From Roseibaca calidilacus (GTDB taxonomy: Bacteria > Pseudomonadota > Alphaproteobacteria > Rhodobacterales > Rhodobacteraceae): a DNA stretch of 64,000 nt. The stretch's first letter is position 1. Each line of letters opens with the position of its first letter. The stretch spans positions 1,631,501 to 1,695,500 of the forward strand of contig NZ_FBYC01000004.1 in the NCBI RefSeq assembly GCF_001517585.1, read 5' to 3'. Below, in pieces: positions 35,947-44,270 of this stretch. Both the position numbers and the translations under genes were made by a program. Below the pieces are notes generated by a model. The model was not told the DNA's origin. It ran no database searches and worked only from the letters and a program-made list of their open reading frames with translations.

Positions 35947-37035
35947 ATGCGCAACGTCACTCTGGCATTCTTGGCTTCTGTCGCCGCTGGCCCGGCGCTG
36001 GCAGGGGGGGTAGAACGCTCGACCCAGCCAATGTCCATCCTGTTCGAGGACGGCCGCTATCTGGAAGCGGGCGGCAGCTTTGCCCGTCCCAAGCTGACCG
36101 GCAATCTTTCAGCCACCTTTGGCGGCGGCCCGACCGGGAACATCGCCAACAGCTTTTTCACCGGGGCCATCGGTTACAAGGCCGATATCAACGACAAGCT
36201 GTCCTATGCGATTATCCTTGACCAACCCATCGGCGCTGATGTCGTCTATCCGGCCGGGTCTGCTCTGGCCACGCTGAGCGGTGAGATCAAGAGCACGGCG
36301 CTGACCGGGGTCATGCGCTACAAGCTCAACGGTGGGTTCTCGGCCTATGCCGGGCTGCGGTCGGTGTGGACCAGTGGCGCAGTTTCCATTCCGGCGCCGG
36401 TGGTCAGCGCGCTGGGTGGCCCTGCCGCAGAATATGTCATGACCAGCAATACCGACCAAGCATTCGGATACCTTGTTGGGGCGGCCTATGAAAAGCCAGA
36501 GATCGCGCTGCGCGTTGCCCTGACCTATCAGTCAGAAATCAAGCACAGCTTTACCGCGCAAGAGAGCTTTGGCGGCGCGCCCCTGCCCGCAAGTTCGTTC
36601 AACACGACGATCCCGGATTCGCTAACGCTGGATTTCCGCAGTGGCGTGGCGCAGGACACGCTGGTGTTCGGCTCTGTCCGGTGGGTGAACTGGAAGGACT
36701 TTGTCATCCCCGCCCCTGCACTGGGCGCGAACATTGTCAGCTACCCGGAAAACTCCATGACCTACACGCTGGGTGTGGGCCGCAAGTTCAACGAAAATTG
36801 GTCAGGGTCGCTGAGCCTGTCGCATGACACTGGCACCGGCAACCCGACGAGCAATCTTGGCCCAATTGGTGAGCGCAACACCATCGGGCTGGGCGTGTCC
36901 TACACGCGCGATGCAATGACCGTCAGCGCGGGCGTGCAATATTCGCGTATCGGGTCTGCCGTGACCACCTTGGGCAGCACCTTCGACGACAACTCGATCA
37001 TCGGCGCCGGTCTTCGTGTTGGTTTCCGTTTCTGA
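35947..37035 (+). CDS. FadL/OmpP1-type outer membrane transport protein
   Basis: A 362-residue outer membrane beta-barrel. A signal peptide (VTLAFLASVAAGPALA) is followed by a plug-like N-terminus and alternating aromatic/polar strands (LSYAIILDQPIGADVVYP, LALTYQSEIKHSF-type segments), ending in VGFRF with a terminal Phe, as expected for barrel insertion. The family carries long-chain fatty acids or other hydrophobic substrates; the substrate here is not known. GGGAGG at 35935 supports the ATG at 35947; 26 upstream codons are discarded. A terminator follows. Confidence 0.85.
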   Translation: MRNVTLAFLASVAAGPALAGGVERSTQPMSILFEDGRYLEAGGSFARPKLTGNLSATFGGGPTGNIANSFFTGAIGYKADINDKLSYAIILDQPIGADVVYPAGSALATLSGEIKSTALTGVMRYKLNGGFSAYAGLRSVWTSGAVSIPAPVVSALGGPAAEYVMTSNTDQAFGYLVGAAYEKPEIALRVALTYQSEIKHSFTAQESFGGAPLPASSFNTTIPDSLTLDFRSGVAQDTLVFGSVRWVNWKDFVIPAPALGANIVSYPENSMTYTLGVGRKFNENWSGSLSLSHDTGTGNPTSNLGPIGERNTIGLGVSYTRDAMTVSAGVQYSRIGSAVTTLGSTFDDNSIIGAGLRVGFRF

Positions 37036-37059
37036 GTAACTTGTGTTTTAGTACCTTCG

Positions 37060-37091
37060 GCCCTGTCCGCCAGCAGCGGGCAGGGCTTTTT
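37060..37091 (+). terminator. Rho-independent terminator after the FadL-type porin
   Basis: GCCCTGTCCGC and GCGGGCAGGGC pair as an eleven-pair stem (one G-T wobble) around a five-base loop, followed by five T. It lies 25 bases after the stop. Confidence 0.85.
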
Positions 37092-37170
37092 CATTGGGCG
37101 CTTGACGGGCTTGATTGACGTGCGCCCCGCTTGGGTCTAGGCAGACGGCGCCTTATGCGTGGAACTGATC

Positions 37171-38025
37171 ATGCCCCTGCCCTCTGCCCAAGACTGGACC
37201 AATGCCACCGCGCACCGTGTCATGCTGTTTGGCATGTCAGGCTTGGGCAAGACTCATCTGGCCAAGTTGCTGCGCGAAGGGGGGGATTGGTTCCACTACT
37301 CGGTCGATTACCGGATCGGCACGCGCTATATGGGCGAATTCATCGCCGACAATTTCAAGCGCGAAGCCATGCGCGTGCCATTGCTGCGCGAATTGCTGCT
37401 GACGGATTCGGTTTATATCACCTCGAACATCACTTTCGACAATCTGGCGCCGCTCTCGACCTATTTGGGCAAACCGGGCGACCCCGACAAGGGCGGGCTG
37501 CCCTTTGACGAATACATGCGCCGTCAGGACCAGCACCGCGCCGCCGAGATTGCCGCTCTGCGCGATACCGTGCCCTTCATTGCGCGGGCGGCGGACTTAT
37601 ACGGCTACCGCAATTTCGTCTGCGACACGGGCGGGTCCATCTGCGAGGTGATCGACCCGTTCGACCGCGATGACGCGCTGATGGGGGAACTGGCCGAACA
37701 TGTTCTGCCAGTCTGGATCGAAGGGTCGGACGCGCATACTGCCGAATTGATCCGTCGTTTCGACCGCGCGCCCAAACCGATGTATTACCAGCCGGATTTC
37801 TTGCATGCCGCTTGGGCTGACTACCTGTCGCAAACCGGCCTGCCCGAGCACAAGGTCGACCCTGACGCCTTTGTGCGCTGGACCTATGCGCGCGCGCTGG
37901 CGCATCGTGCGCCGCGCTACCGCGCGATGGCCGACACATGGGGCGTGACCGTCACCGCCGAAGAGGTGGCCCGCGTCACCGATTGCGATAGTTTCACCGC
38001 TCTGATCGCCACCAAGCTGGACTAA
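37171..38025 (+). CDS. P-loop ATP-binding protein next to metA
   Basis: A 284-residue soluble protein. The only recognisable motif is an N-terminal P-loop, GMSGLGKTH. Other stretches include [31 protein letters not shown] and [29 protein letters not shown] do not know a function; it could be a small-molecule kinase-like NTPase. The ATG at 37171 is preceded by GGAA; a GTG at 37159 is possible. It ends six bases before metA, so the two are almost certainly cotranscribed. Confidence 0.8.
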   Translation: MPLPSAQDWTNATAHRVMLFGMSGLGKTHLAKLLREGGDWFHYSVDYRIGTRYMGEFIADNFKREAMRVPLLRELLLTDSVYITSNITFDNLAPLSTYLGKPGDPDKGGLPFDEYMRRQDQHRAAEIAALRDTVPFIARAADLYGYRNFVCDTGGSICEVIDPFDRDDALMGELAEHVLPVWIEGSDAHTAELIRRFDRAPKPMYYQPDFLHAAWADYLSQTGLPEHKVDPDAFVRWTYARALAHRAPRYRAMADTWGVTVTAEEVARVTDCDSFTALIATKLD

Positions 38026-38030
38026 AGACA

Positions 38031-38948
38031 ATGCCCATCAAACTGCCCGAAACCCTGCCTGCTTATGACGTGCTGTCGCGCGAAGGCGTGATGGTGATGT
38101 CGGACAGCGCAGCCTCGCGGCAGGATATCCGGCCCTTGCGCATCGGGCTGTTGAACCTGATGCCCAAGAAGATTCAGACGGAAAACCAGTTCGCGCGCCT
38201 GATCGGGGCTACGCCTTTGCAGATTGAACTGTCGCTTATCCGCATGACAGAGCATGAAACCAAGACCACCGCCGCAGAGCATATGGCCGAATTCTACCGC
38301 CCCTTTGCAGAGGTCCGGGACGAGAAATTCGACGGGCTTATCATTACCGGCGCGCCGATCGAACATCTGGATTACAGCGATGTAACCTATTGGGACGAGT
38401 TGACAGAGGTGTTCAACTGGACCCAGACCAATGTGCACCACACATTCGGCGTGTGCTGGGGCGGAATGGCCATGCTGTGGCATTTCCACCGCGTGCAAAA
38501 GCACATGCTGGCGGACAAGGCCTTTGGCTGTTTCCGACACCGCAACTTGGCCCCCGCTTCGGCCTATTTGCGCGGGTTTTCCGATGACGTGCTGATCCCG
38601 GTCAGCCGCTGGACCGAACTGCGCCAGCCAGAGGTAGATGCGGTGCCGGGGCTGAACACGCTCATCGCCTCGGACGAGGTGGGCCCCGCCCTGATCGAAG
38701 ACCCCGCGCATCGGGCGCTGATGATCCTGAACCATTTCGAATATGACAGCACCACGCTGAAGGAAGAATACGATCGCGACGTGGACGCGGGCAAAGCCAT
38801 CGCGGTGCCGCGCAACTACTACCCGGATGACAATCCCGCGCGCATGCCGCTCAACAGGTGGCGAAGCCACGCGCATCTGCTATATGGCAACTGGATTAAC
38901 CAGATATACCAGACAACGCCATATGACATTGACCAGATTGGCCGGTAA
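38031..38948 (+). CDS. metA: Homoserine O-acyltransferase (MetA family, predicted acetyl-CoA-using)
   Basis: A 305-residue enzyme that activates homoserine for methionine synthesis. The catalytic Cys142 is in [10 protein letters not shown]; the other active-site residues are visible in LNHFEYD. The residue that sets acyl-CoA choice in this family is Glu111 in TGAPIEHL. In characterised members Glu at this place favours acetyl-CoA and Gly favours succinyl-CoA, so I predict O-acetylhomoserine formation. The gene lies six bases after the ATP-binding protein gene and overlaps the next hydrolase gene by 26 bases. Confidence 0.93.
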   Translation: MPIKLPETLPAYDVLSREGVMVMSDSAASRQDIRPLRIGLLNLMPKKIQTENQFARLIGATPLQIELSLIRMTEHETKTTAAEHMAEFYRPFAEVRDEKFDGLIITGAPIEHLDYSDVTYWDELTEVFNWTQTNVHHTFGVCWGGMAMLWHFHRVQKHMLADKAFGCFRHRNLAPASAYLRGFSDDVLIPVSRWTELRQPEVDAVPGLNTLIASDEVGPALIEDPAHRALMILNHFEYDSTTLKEEYDRDVDAGKAIAVPRNYYPDDNPARMPLNRWRSHAHLLYGNWINQIYQTTPYDIDQIGR

Positions 38949-39864
38949 GGTCGCCCTCTTCTCGGCTATTGCCGCTACGACCATGGCTTGCGCGCAAGCG
39001 GCTGACACGGTGCAGACACCGCCCCAAGGCGCCTATGTCGCGCTGGATGGCGGACGTGTGCATGCGGTTGTGCAGGGGCAAGGGCCGGACTTGGTGCTGA
39101 TCCATGGTGCGAATGGCAATGCACGCGATTTCACCTTTGATCTTGCAGGGCGCATGGCGCAGGAATTTCGTGTCATCTCCTTCGACCGCCCCGGTTTTGG
39201 CCATTCCGACGCGTTCGGCGGGCTGAAAAGCCCCATGGCGCAAGCGCAGGTCTTGCGCGATGCGGCGGCAGAACTGGGGGTGGATCGCCCCATCCTGCTG
39301 GGCCATTCCTATGGCGGCGCGGTGGCCATGGCTTGGGCCTTGCAAGCGCCGGGTGACGTGGCAGGGCTGACGCTGCTTGCGCCCGCCGTCTACCCGTGGC
39401 CGGGCGAATTGGGGCTGTGGTATCAGCTGTCATCGTCTTGGCTGGGGCAGAAGGTGGTGTTGCCCTTGGTGGCCGGGCTTGCCCCACGCTCAGCGGTGGA
39501 TAGCAGTCTGGAAGGCGTGTTTGCCCCCAACCCGGTGCCAGAGGGTTATATGGACCATCTGGGCTATGACCTGACCTTGCGCGCCAGCCAGCTTGCGCTG
39601 AACGCGCGGCAGGTTGACGGCCTGAAAGGCTATGTCGAGGCCATGTCACCCGGCTACCCGGCACTGACCATGCCGATAGAGATCATCCATGGCGATCAGG
39701 ACACGACCGTGGGCCTGTCCTTTCATTCGCAGCGCATGGCTGACACCTTGGACAACGCGCAACTGACCATCCTGCCCGATGTGGGCCATATGCCGCATCA
39801 CGCGCGGCCCAAGGATGTGGCAGATGCCATTCGGCGCACCTACACGCGCGCGCGCAGTCAGTAA
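38923..39864 (+). CDS. Exported alpha/beta hydrolase
   Basis: A 313-residue alpha/beta-hydrolase with an N-terminal signal-like segment ([19 protein letters not shown]). The oxyanion-hole region reads [13 protein letters not shown], the nucleophile elbow is GHSYGG, the acid is likely Asp in GDQDTTV and the catalytic His is in VGHMPHH. Substrate unknown. The start at 38923 overlaps metA by 26 bases. Translational coupling to metA is likely because the intergenic space is negative. Confidence 0.8.
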   Translation: MTLTRLAGKVALFSAIAATTMACAQAADTVQTPPQGAYVALDGGRVHAVVQGQGPDLVLIHGANGNARDFTFDLAGRMAQEFRVISFDRPGFGHSDAFGGLKSPMAQAQVLRDAAAELGVDRPILLGHSYGGAVAMAWALQAPGDVAGLTLLAPAVYPWPGELGLWYQLSSSWLGQKVVLPLVAGLAPRSAVDSSLEGVFAPNPVPEGYMDHLGYDLTLRASQLALNARQVDGLKGYVEAMSPGYPALTMPIEIIHGDQDTTVGLSFHSQRMADTLDNAQLTILPDVGHMPHHARPKDVADAIRRTYTRARSQ

Positions 39865-39877
39865 TATCGGAGAGTCC

Positions 39878-40297
39878 ATGCGCTTCCTGACCCTTGCCCT
39901 TGTCGCCCTGCTGGGCCTTGGTAGCCCCGCGCTTGCGCAACAGCATTATGTCGCGCAGCCCTCGGCCAGCGAATTGCAAGCGGCAGATGTGCTGCTGGTC
40001 GATATTCGCCGCCCCGAGGAATGGAAGCAAACCGGCGTGCTGCCAAATGCGCATCTGCTGACCTATGAGCAGTTCGACACGCCAGAGGCGTTTCTGGAAG
40101 CGCTTGCCCCGCAGCTTGATGGCCGCCCCGTGGCCCTCATCTGCCGGACCGGCAACCGCACCAATATCGCCGCGCGCGCTTTGGCCGAACGGCTGGACCA
40201 GCCGGTGATCGACATTCAAGGCGGCATCATGCGGTTGATGCGCGACGGCTACAGCCCCGACACCCCGACCCGCGCACAGGGCTGCGAAACCTGCTAA
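39878..40297 (+). CDS. Exported rhodanese-domain protein
   Basis: A 139-residue protein with a signal peptide (FLTLALVALLGLGSPALAQ) and one rhodanese domain. DVLLVDIRRPEEWKQTG is the N-terminal strand, and the active-site loop CRTGNRT carries the catalytic Cys. The domain faces the periplasm. It starts 13 bases after the hydrolase stop and is probably the last gene of the metA run. The start at 39878 is supported by CGGAGAG upstream; the frame opens 33 codons earlier inside the hydrolase. Confidence 0.82.
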   Translation: MRFLTLALVALLGLGSPALAQQHYVAQPSASELQAADVLLVDIRRPEEWKQTGVLPNAHLLTYEQFDTPEAFLEALAPQLDGRPVALICRTGNRTNIAARALAERLDQPVIDIQGGIMRLMRDGYSPDTPTRAQGCETC

Positions 40298-40338
40298 GAC
40301 TGTTGCTTTCAGCCTGCTTGATTTTCGCCGCGCTTTCA

Positions 40339-40352
40339 TGTTAGCGCAAACG
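40339..40352. promoter_or_regulatory. CceR-like operator upstream of gap
   Basis: TGTTAGCGCAAACG matches the palindrome TGTTAGCGCTAACA at 12 of 14 positions. That palindrome is my recollection of the LacI-family CceR site that controls central carbon genes in Rhodobacter. It lies 24 bases before the gap start. Confidence 0.5.
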
Positions 40353-40375
40353 CAACTTGAATCGGAGGGACTGCC

Positions 40376-41377
40376 ATGACCACACGTCTTGCAATCAACG
40401 GCTTTGGCCGGATCGGGCGGCTGGTGCTGCGCGCGCTGGAGGAACAAGGCCGCGACGATCTGGAAATTGTCGCCATCAACGATCTGGGACCGGTCGACAG
40501 CATCGCCCATCTTCTGCGCTTTGACAGCGTGCATGGTCGCTTCCCGACCGATGTGACGGTGGGCGATGGCACGATCGACGTGGGCCGTGGCCCGATCAAG
40601 ATCACGGCGGAACGCGACCCCGCCAACCTGCCATGGGATGATATCGACATCGTGCTGGAATGCACCGGCATTTTCACCGATGCGGACAAGGCCAAGATTC
40701 ACCTGGGACGCGCTGGCAAGGTGTTGGTGTCGGCCCCGTCGAAAGGGGCTGACAAAACTATCGTTTACGGTGTGAACCACAACAGCCTGACGGCGGATGA
40801 CAAGATCGTGTCGAACGGCTCGTGCACCACAAACTGCCTGTCACCGGTGGCCAAGGTGCTGAATGACGCGGTCGGCATCTCGCGCGGCTTCATGACCACG
40901 ATCCACAGCTATACCGGCGACCAGCCCACGCTAGATGCGATGCACAAGGACATGTATCGCGCCCGTGCCGCCGCGATGAGCATGATCCCCACCAGCACCG
41001 GCGCCGCCAAGGCCGTGGGTCTGGTGCTGCCGGAACTGGCAGGCAAGCTGGATGGCGTTGCAATCCGCGTGCCCACGCCGAACGTGTCGGTCGTGGACCT
41101 GACATTTGAAGCCATGCGCGATGTAACCGCCGAAGAGGTGAACGCCGCCGTCATTGCCGCCGCCAGCGAAGGCCCGCTAAAGGGCATTCTGGGCGTCACA
41201 GACCAGCCGAATGTGTCGATGGATTTCAACCATGACCCGCGTTCGTCCATCTTCCATTTGGATCAAACCAAGGTTCTGGAAGGGCGCATGGTGCGCGTGC
41301 TGTCTTGGTATGACAATGAATGGGGCTTCTCCAACCGGATGCTGGATACCGCTGCCGCCATGGCGCGCGCGGGCTGA
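40376..41377 (+). CDS. gap: Glyceraldehyde-3-phosphate dehydrogenase (type I)
   Basis: A 333-residue glycolytic and gluconeogenic enzyme. The Rossmann motif is RLAINGFGRIGRLVLRAL and the catalytic Cys is in SNGSCTTNCLSP; SYTGDQPTLDAMHKD and SWYDNEWGFSNRM are also present. CGGAGGG precedes the ATG. It is a single gene, ended by a strong terminator. The glycerol regulon at 47-59 kb feeds triose phosphate to this step. Confidence 0.97.
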   Translation: MTTRLAINGFGRIGRLVLRALEEQGRDDLEIVAINDLGPVDSIAHLLRFDSVHGRFPTDVTVGDGTIDVGRGPIKITAERDPANLPWDDIDIVLECTGIFTDADKAKIHLGRAGKVLVSAPSKGADKTIVYGVNHNSLTADDKIVSNGSCTTNCLSPVAKVLNDAVGISRGFMTTIHSYTGDQPTLDAMHKDMYRARAAAMSMIPTSTGAAKAVGLVLPELAGKLDGVAIRVPTPNVSVVDLTFEAMRDVTAEEVNAAVIAAASEGPLKGILGVTDQPNVSMDFNHDPRSSIFHLDQTKVLEGRMVRVLSWYDNEWGFSNRMLDTAAAMARAG

Positions 41378-41404
41378 CACGCGGCCGCTGCTGCAAACAT
41401 CGCA

Positions 41405-41428
41405 AAACCCGGCCAAATGGCCGGGTTT
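41405..41428. terminator. Bidirectional terminator between gap and hsp20
   Basis: AAACCCGGCC and GGCCGGGTTT form a perfect ten-pair stem around AAAT. A/T tracts on both sides make it usable in both directions. It lies 28 bases after gap and about 29 bases after the convergent hsp20 gene. Confidence 0.8.
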
Positions 41429-41456
41429 CATCGTTTCAGGGTAGCGCGACCGCCGA

Positions 41457-41924
41457 TCAGGCGGCGTCGGCCTGCACCAGTTTGTGCGTGCTGCCATCCT
41501 CGCGCGCGATTTCAATCCGGCGTGGTTTCAGCGCTTCGGGCAATTCGCGTTGCAGGTCGATATGCAACATCCCATCGGCATGGGTGGCACCCGTCACGCG
41601 CACATGGTCGGCCAGATGGAACCGACGCTCGAAGGCGCGGGTGGCAATGCCCCGATGCAGAAATTCGCGGGGCGCGCTTTCATCTTCGGTGGTGCGCGCG
41701 GTCACGACCAGCGCGTTTTCTTTAACCTCGACCGTCAGGTCATCGGCCCGGAAACCGGCCACGGCAAGCGAAATCCGATAGCCGTTTTCAGCCGTCTTTT
41801 CAATGTTATAGGGCGGGTAGCTAGGGGTCTGGACATCTGTGGTCATGACCCGGTTCAGCAGGTCCGCCATCTGGTCGAAGCCAACAGAGGCACGGTAAAG
41901 CGGGGTGGGATCAAAACGACGCAT
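41457..41924 (-). CDS. Small heat shock protein Hsp20/IbpA type
   Basis: A 155-residue alpha-crystallin-domain chaperone that holds unfolding proteins. The N-terminus (RRFDPTPLYRASVGFDQM) is IbpA-like, the alpha-crystallin core contains YRISLAVAGFRADDLTVEV and RGIATRAFERRFHLADHV, and a basic tail follows. GGAGG at 41931-41935 (minus strand) suits the ATG at 41924; an ATG at 41930 would directly adjoin GGAGG. A sigma-32 type promoter and a ROSE-like hairpin lie upstream, so heat induction at two levels is likely. Confidence 0.93.
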   Translation of the reverse strand: MRRFDPTPLYRASVGFDQMADLLNRVMTTDVQTPSYPPYNIEKTAENGYRISLAVAGFRADDLTVEVKENALVVTARTTEDESAPREFLHRGIATRAFERRFHLADHVRVTGATHADGMLHIDLQRELPEALKPRRIEIAREDGSTHKLVQADAA

Positions 41925-41927
41925 AAG

Positions 41928-41949
41928 CATCCTCCTATCTGAAGCGATG
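41928..41949 (-). promoter_or_regulatory. ROSE-like RNA thermometer hairpin over the hsp20 ribosome-binding site
   Basis: On the minus strand CAUCGCUUC, loop AGAUA, then GGAGGAUG pairs in eight positions with one bulged G. GGAGG is the ribosome-binding site of hsp20. The anti-SD strand contains UCGCU, matching the UYGCU motif of ROSE elements, with the bulged G where ROSE has one. Heat would open the stem and free the site. Confidence 0.6.
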
Positions 41950-42022
41950 GTGGGCGCGCCTTCCGCATGGACAGGCGCTGTTTGGTGATATCCCGGCCCG
42001 TCCTTGGCACCGGGATGTACCA

Positions 42023-42052
42023 GAAATGGGAAGCGATTTGCCGCGTTTCAAG
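42023..42052 (-). promoter_or_regulatory. Sigma-32 (RpoH) heat-shock promoter for hsp20
   Basis: On the minus strand CTTGAAA (42046-42052) and CCCATTTC (42023-42030) are separated by 15 bases, close to the RpoH consensus CTTGAAA-N11-16-CCCATnT. Transcription would start near 42015, giving a ~90-base leader that contains the hairpin described above. Confidence 0.65.
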
Positions 42053-42071
42053 AGCCTTTGGGGCCGCGCGG

Positions 42072-42908
42072 TTACGGGCGCAAAAAGCGCGCGCCACCTT
42101 CGCTGGTCATACGCCGTGGCCCGGTGCGCGTGACCGTGGCCGACCCTGGGGCCTGCACAAAGCGCCCGTCGCGCGCGCTGAGTGCATCGCGCAGCACATC
42201 CAGCTTGGGGCCTAGCGCAACCCCGAATGACACGTCACCGACAAAGGCCCCCCCTTCGGATACGCCCTTGGCCGAGATGACCGAAACGATTTCGGCGCGC
42301 CCGCGATCAAAGGCAAAAACGGGCGATCCCGAAGACCCATAATCCACCGAGCAGGTCATGTAGACCACACCACGGCTGGTGCTGTTCAAGACACGGCAGG
42401 CTTCTTGCAACGAAGGCGCGTTCAAACGGTCCCGCCCGTAGGACACGACGCCCACCGTATCCCCGCGCTGCACAGTCGTGCGCACGGGAAACGGAGTGAC
42501 CCCGCGCGCGGCAACCGGATGCACCAGTTCCAAGAGCGCAAGGTCATTTTGCACGGTCTCTGCCGTGGCAAGTTGTGCGACGCGGTAATCCGGGTGCACG
42601 ACGCTGCGCAACACGCGCCGTTCCGCCGCCGCGCGCCCATTTCGCAGCCCGGCCCGGAACAGAAAATCCTCATCCGCGAAGCGCTGTCCGGTGGTGCGAT
42701 TGAACAGGCAATGGGCCGCGGTCAGCACCAACCGGTCAGAAATCAGCGCCCCGGTGCAAAAGCCGTTTGCACCAATGTCAATCCGGCCAACGGCCTCCCA
42801 GCCCTGCGCGGTCAGGCCGGTTTCCAGCAAGGTCAGCGGCTTGTCCTGCGCGGCTGCGGCAAGCGGCCAGACCAGAAACATAGCCAGCACAGCACGAAAG
42901 AAGGACAT
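42072..42908 (-). CDS. Secreted trypsin-like serine protease (S1)
   Basis: A 278-residue protein with a signal peptide (FFRAVLAMFLVWPLAAAAQD). The catalytic triad is visible: His in LTAAHC, Asp in NDLALLEL and Ser in DYGSSGSPVFA. CTGALISDRLVLTAAHC is typical of secreted bacterial S1 peptidases. The Ser motif GSSGSP differs from the GDSGGP of trypsin, as in many bacterial homologues. The start at 42908 is used; another Met is two codons upstream. It is divergent from hsp20 across ~150 bases and downstream of glcF. Confidence 0.85.
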   Translation of the reverse strand: MSFFRAVLAMFLVWPLAAAAQDKPLTLLETGLTAQGWEAVGRIDIGANGFCTGALISDRLVLTAAHCLFNRTTGQRFADEDFLFRAGLRNGRAAAERRVLRSVVHPDYRVAQLATAETVQNDLALLELVHPVAARGVTPFPVRTTVQRGDTVGVVSYGRDRLNAPSLQEACRVLNSTSRGVVYMTCSVDYGSSGSPVFAFDRGRAEIVSVISAKGVSEGGAFVGDVSFGVALGPKLDVLRDALSARDGRFVQAPGSATVTRTGPRRMTSEGGARFLRP

Positions 42909-42976
42909 GGGCACTCCGACAGTCAGACGCAGATCAGCCTAGCGCCGCATCATGGCATGACCGGGGCAAGAGCGTG

Positions 42977-44266
42977 TCACTCTTGCGAAAGGTTGCGCGG
43001 GCGCGGCCCGCCCGTGGCCCAGTCCAGCAATTCCACCGTGTGAACCACCGGGATCTGCGTGCCGCCACCGATTTGCATCATGCAGCCGATATTGCCTGCC
43101 GCGATCACATCGGGCTGCTTGGCTTCCAACGTCTTGACCTTGCGCGCTTTCAACTGGCCCGAAATTTCGGGCTGCATCAGGTTATAAGTGCCCGCAGAGC
43201 CACAACACAGATGGCTGTCCTTCGGTTCGGTCACCGTAAACCCGGCCCGTTTCAGCAAATCCTTCGGGTAGGTCTTGATCTGCTGTCCATGTTGCAGCGA
43301 ACAGGCGGCGTGATAGGCCACTTTCATCGCCTGCGTCTCGCCTTTCGGCAGGTCCAGTTTCATCAGCACCTCGCTGACATCCATGGCAATCGCGCTGACG
43401 GCCTTGGCCTGTTCTGCCAAGGGTTCGTTGCGGAACATATGGCCGTAATCCTTGACCGTGGTGCCGCAACCGCTGGTGTTGATGACAATGGCATCCAGAC
43501 CGCCCGCCTGCATCTCGCGGTGCCACGCGCGGATATTCTTGGCCGCCGTAGCATGGCTTTCTTTGGTTTTGCCCATGTGATGAGTCAGCGCCCCACAACA
43601 GCCCTGCCCGTCTGCGATAACCACTTCGCACCCCAAACGGCGCAACAGGCGGATGGTTGCATCATTGATATCCGTGTTCAGCGCCCGTTGGGCGCAGCCG
43701 GTCATCAGTGCAACACGCATCTTTTTCGCGCCCTCGGGGGCAAAGACCTGCGGGTCATCATTGCGGCTGACGGGGGGGATATGCTTGGGTGCCATCTCCA
43801 GCATGGCGCGCAGGCGCGGGTCGGGCATAAGGTGGCGCAAGGGCCGCCCAATCTGCGCGCCCAGCAACGCCAGCCGGAACCGCCCCGGATAGGGCAGAAT
43901 CTTTGACAGAACCCAGCGCAGCATCCGCTCAAAAACCGGGCGTTTATAGGTCTGTTCGATGTATTCGCGCGCATGGTCGACCAAGTGCATGTAGTGCACG
44001 CCCGAAGGACAGGTTGTCATGCACGCCAGACAAGACAGGCAACGGTCGATATGCTTGACCGTCTTTTCATCTGCCGGGCGGCCTTTTTCCAGCATGTCCT
44101 TTATCAGGTAAATTCGCCCGCGCGGGCTATCCAGCTCATCGCCCAGCACGGCATAGGTCGGGCAGGTCGCGGTGCAGAACCCGCAATGCACACAGGTGCG
44201 CAGCACTTCGTTCGAGCGCTGAATGGCCGGGTCTTTCAACTGATCGGGGGTGAAGGTGGTTTGCAT
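42977..44266 (-). CDS. glcF: Glycolate oxidase iron-sulfur subunit GlcF
   Basis: A 429-residue iron-sulfur subunit. Two ferredoxin-like clusters are visible: CVHCGFCTATCP and CLSCLACMTTCP. The C-terminal half has two CCG domains (for example GCCGAL and CCGSAGTY), typical of succinate/glycolate/heterodisulfide-type subunits. It hands electrons from glycolate to the quinone pool. It is four bases after glcE, the usual partner gene. Confidence 0.93.
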   Translation of the reverse strand: MQTTFTPDQLKDPAIQRSNEVLRTCVHCGFCTATCPTYAVLGDELDSPRGRIYLIKDMLEKGRPADEKTVKHIDRCLSCLACMTTCPSGVHYMHLVDHAREYIEQTYKRPVFERMLRWVLSKILPYPGRFRLALLGAQIGRPLRHLMPDPRLRAMLEMAPKHIPPVSRNDDPQVFAPEGAKKMRVALMTGCAQRALNTDINDATIRLLRRLGCEVVIADGQGCCGALTHHMGKTKESHATAAKNIRAWHREMQAGGLDAIVINTSGCGTTVKDYGHMFRNEPLAEQAKAVSAIAMDVSEVLMKLDLPKGETQAMKVAYHAACSLQHGQQIKTYPKDLLKRAGFTVTEPKDSHLCCGSAGTYNLMQPEISGQLKARKVKTLEAKQPDVIAAGNIGCMMQIGGGTQIPVVHTVELLDWATGGPRPRNLSQE

Positions 44267-44270
44267 TGGC

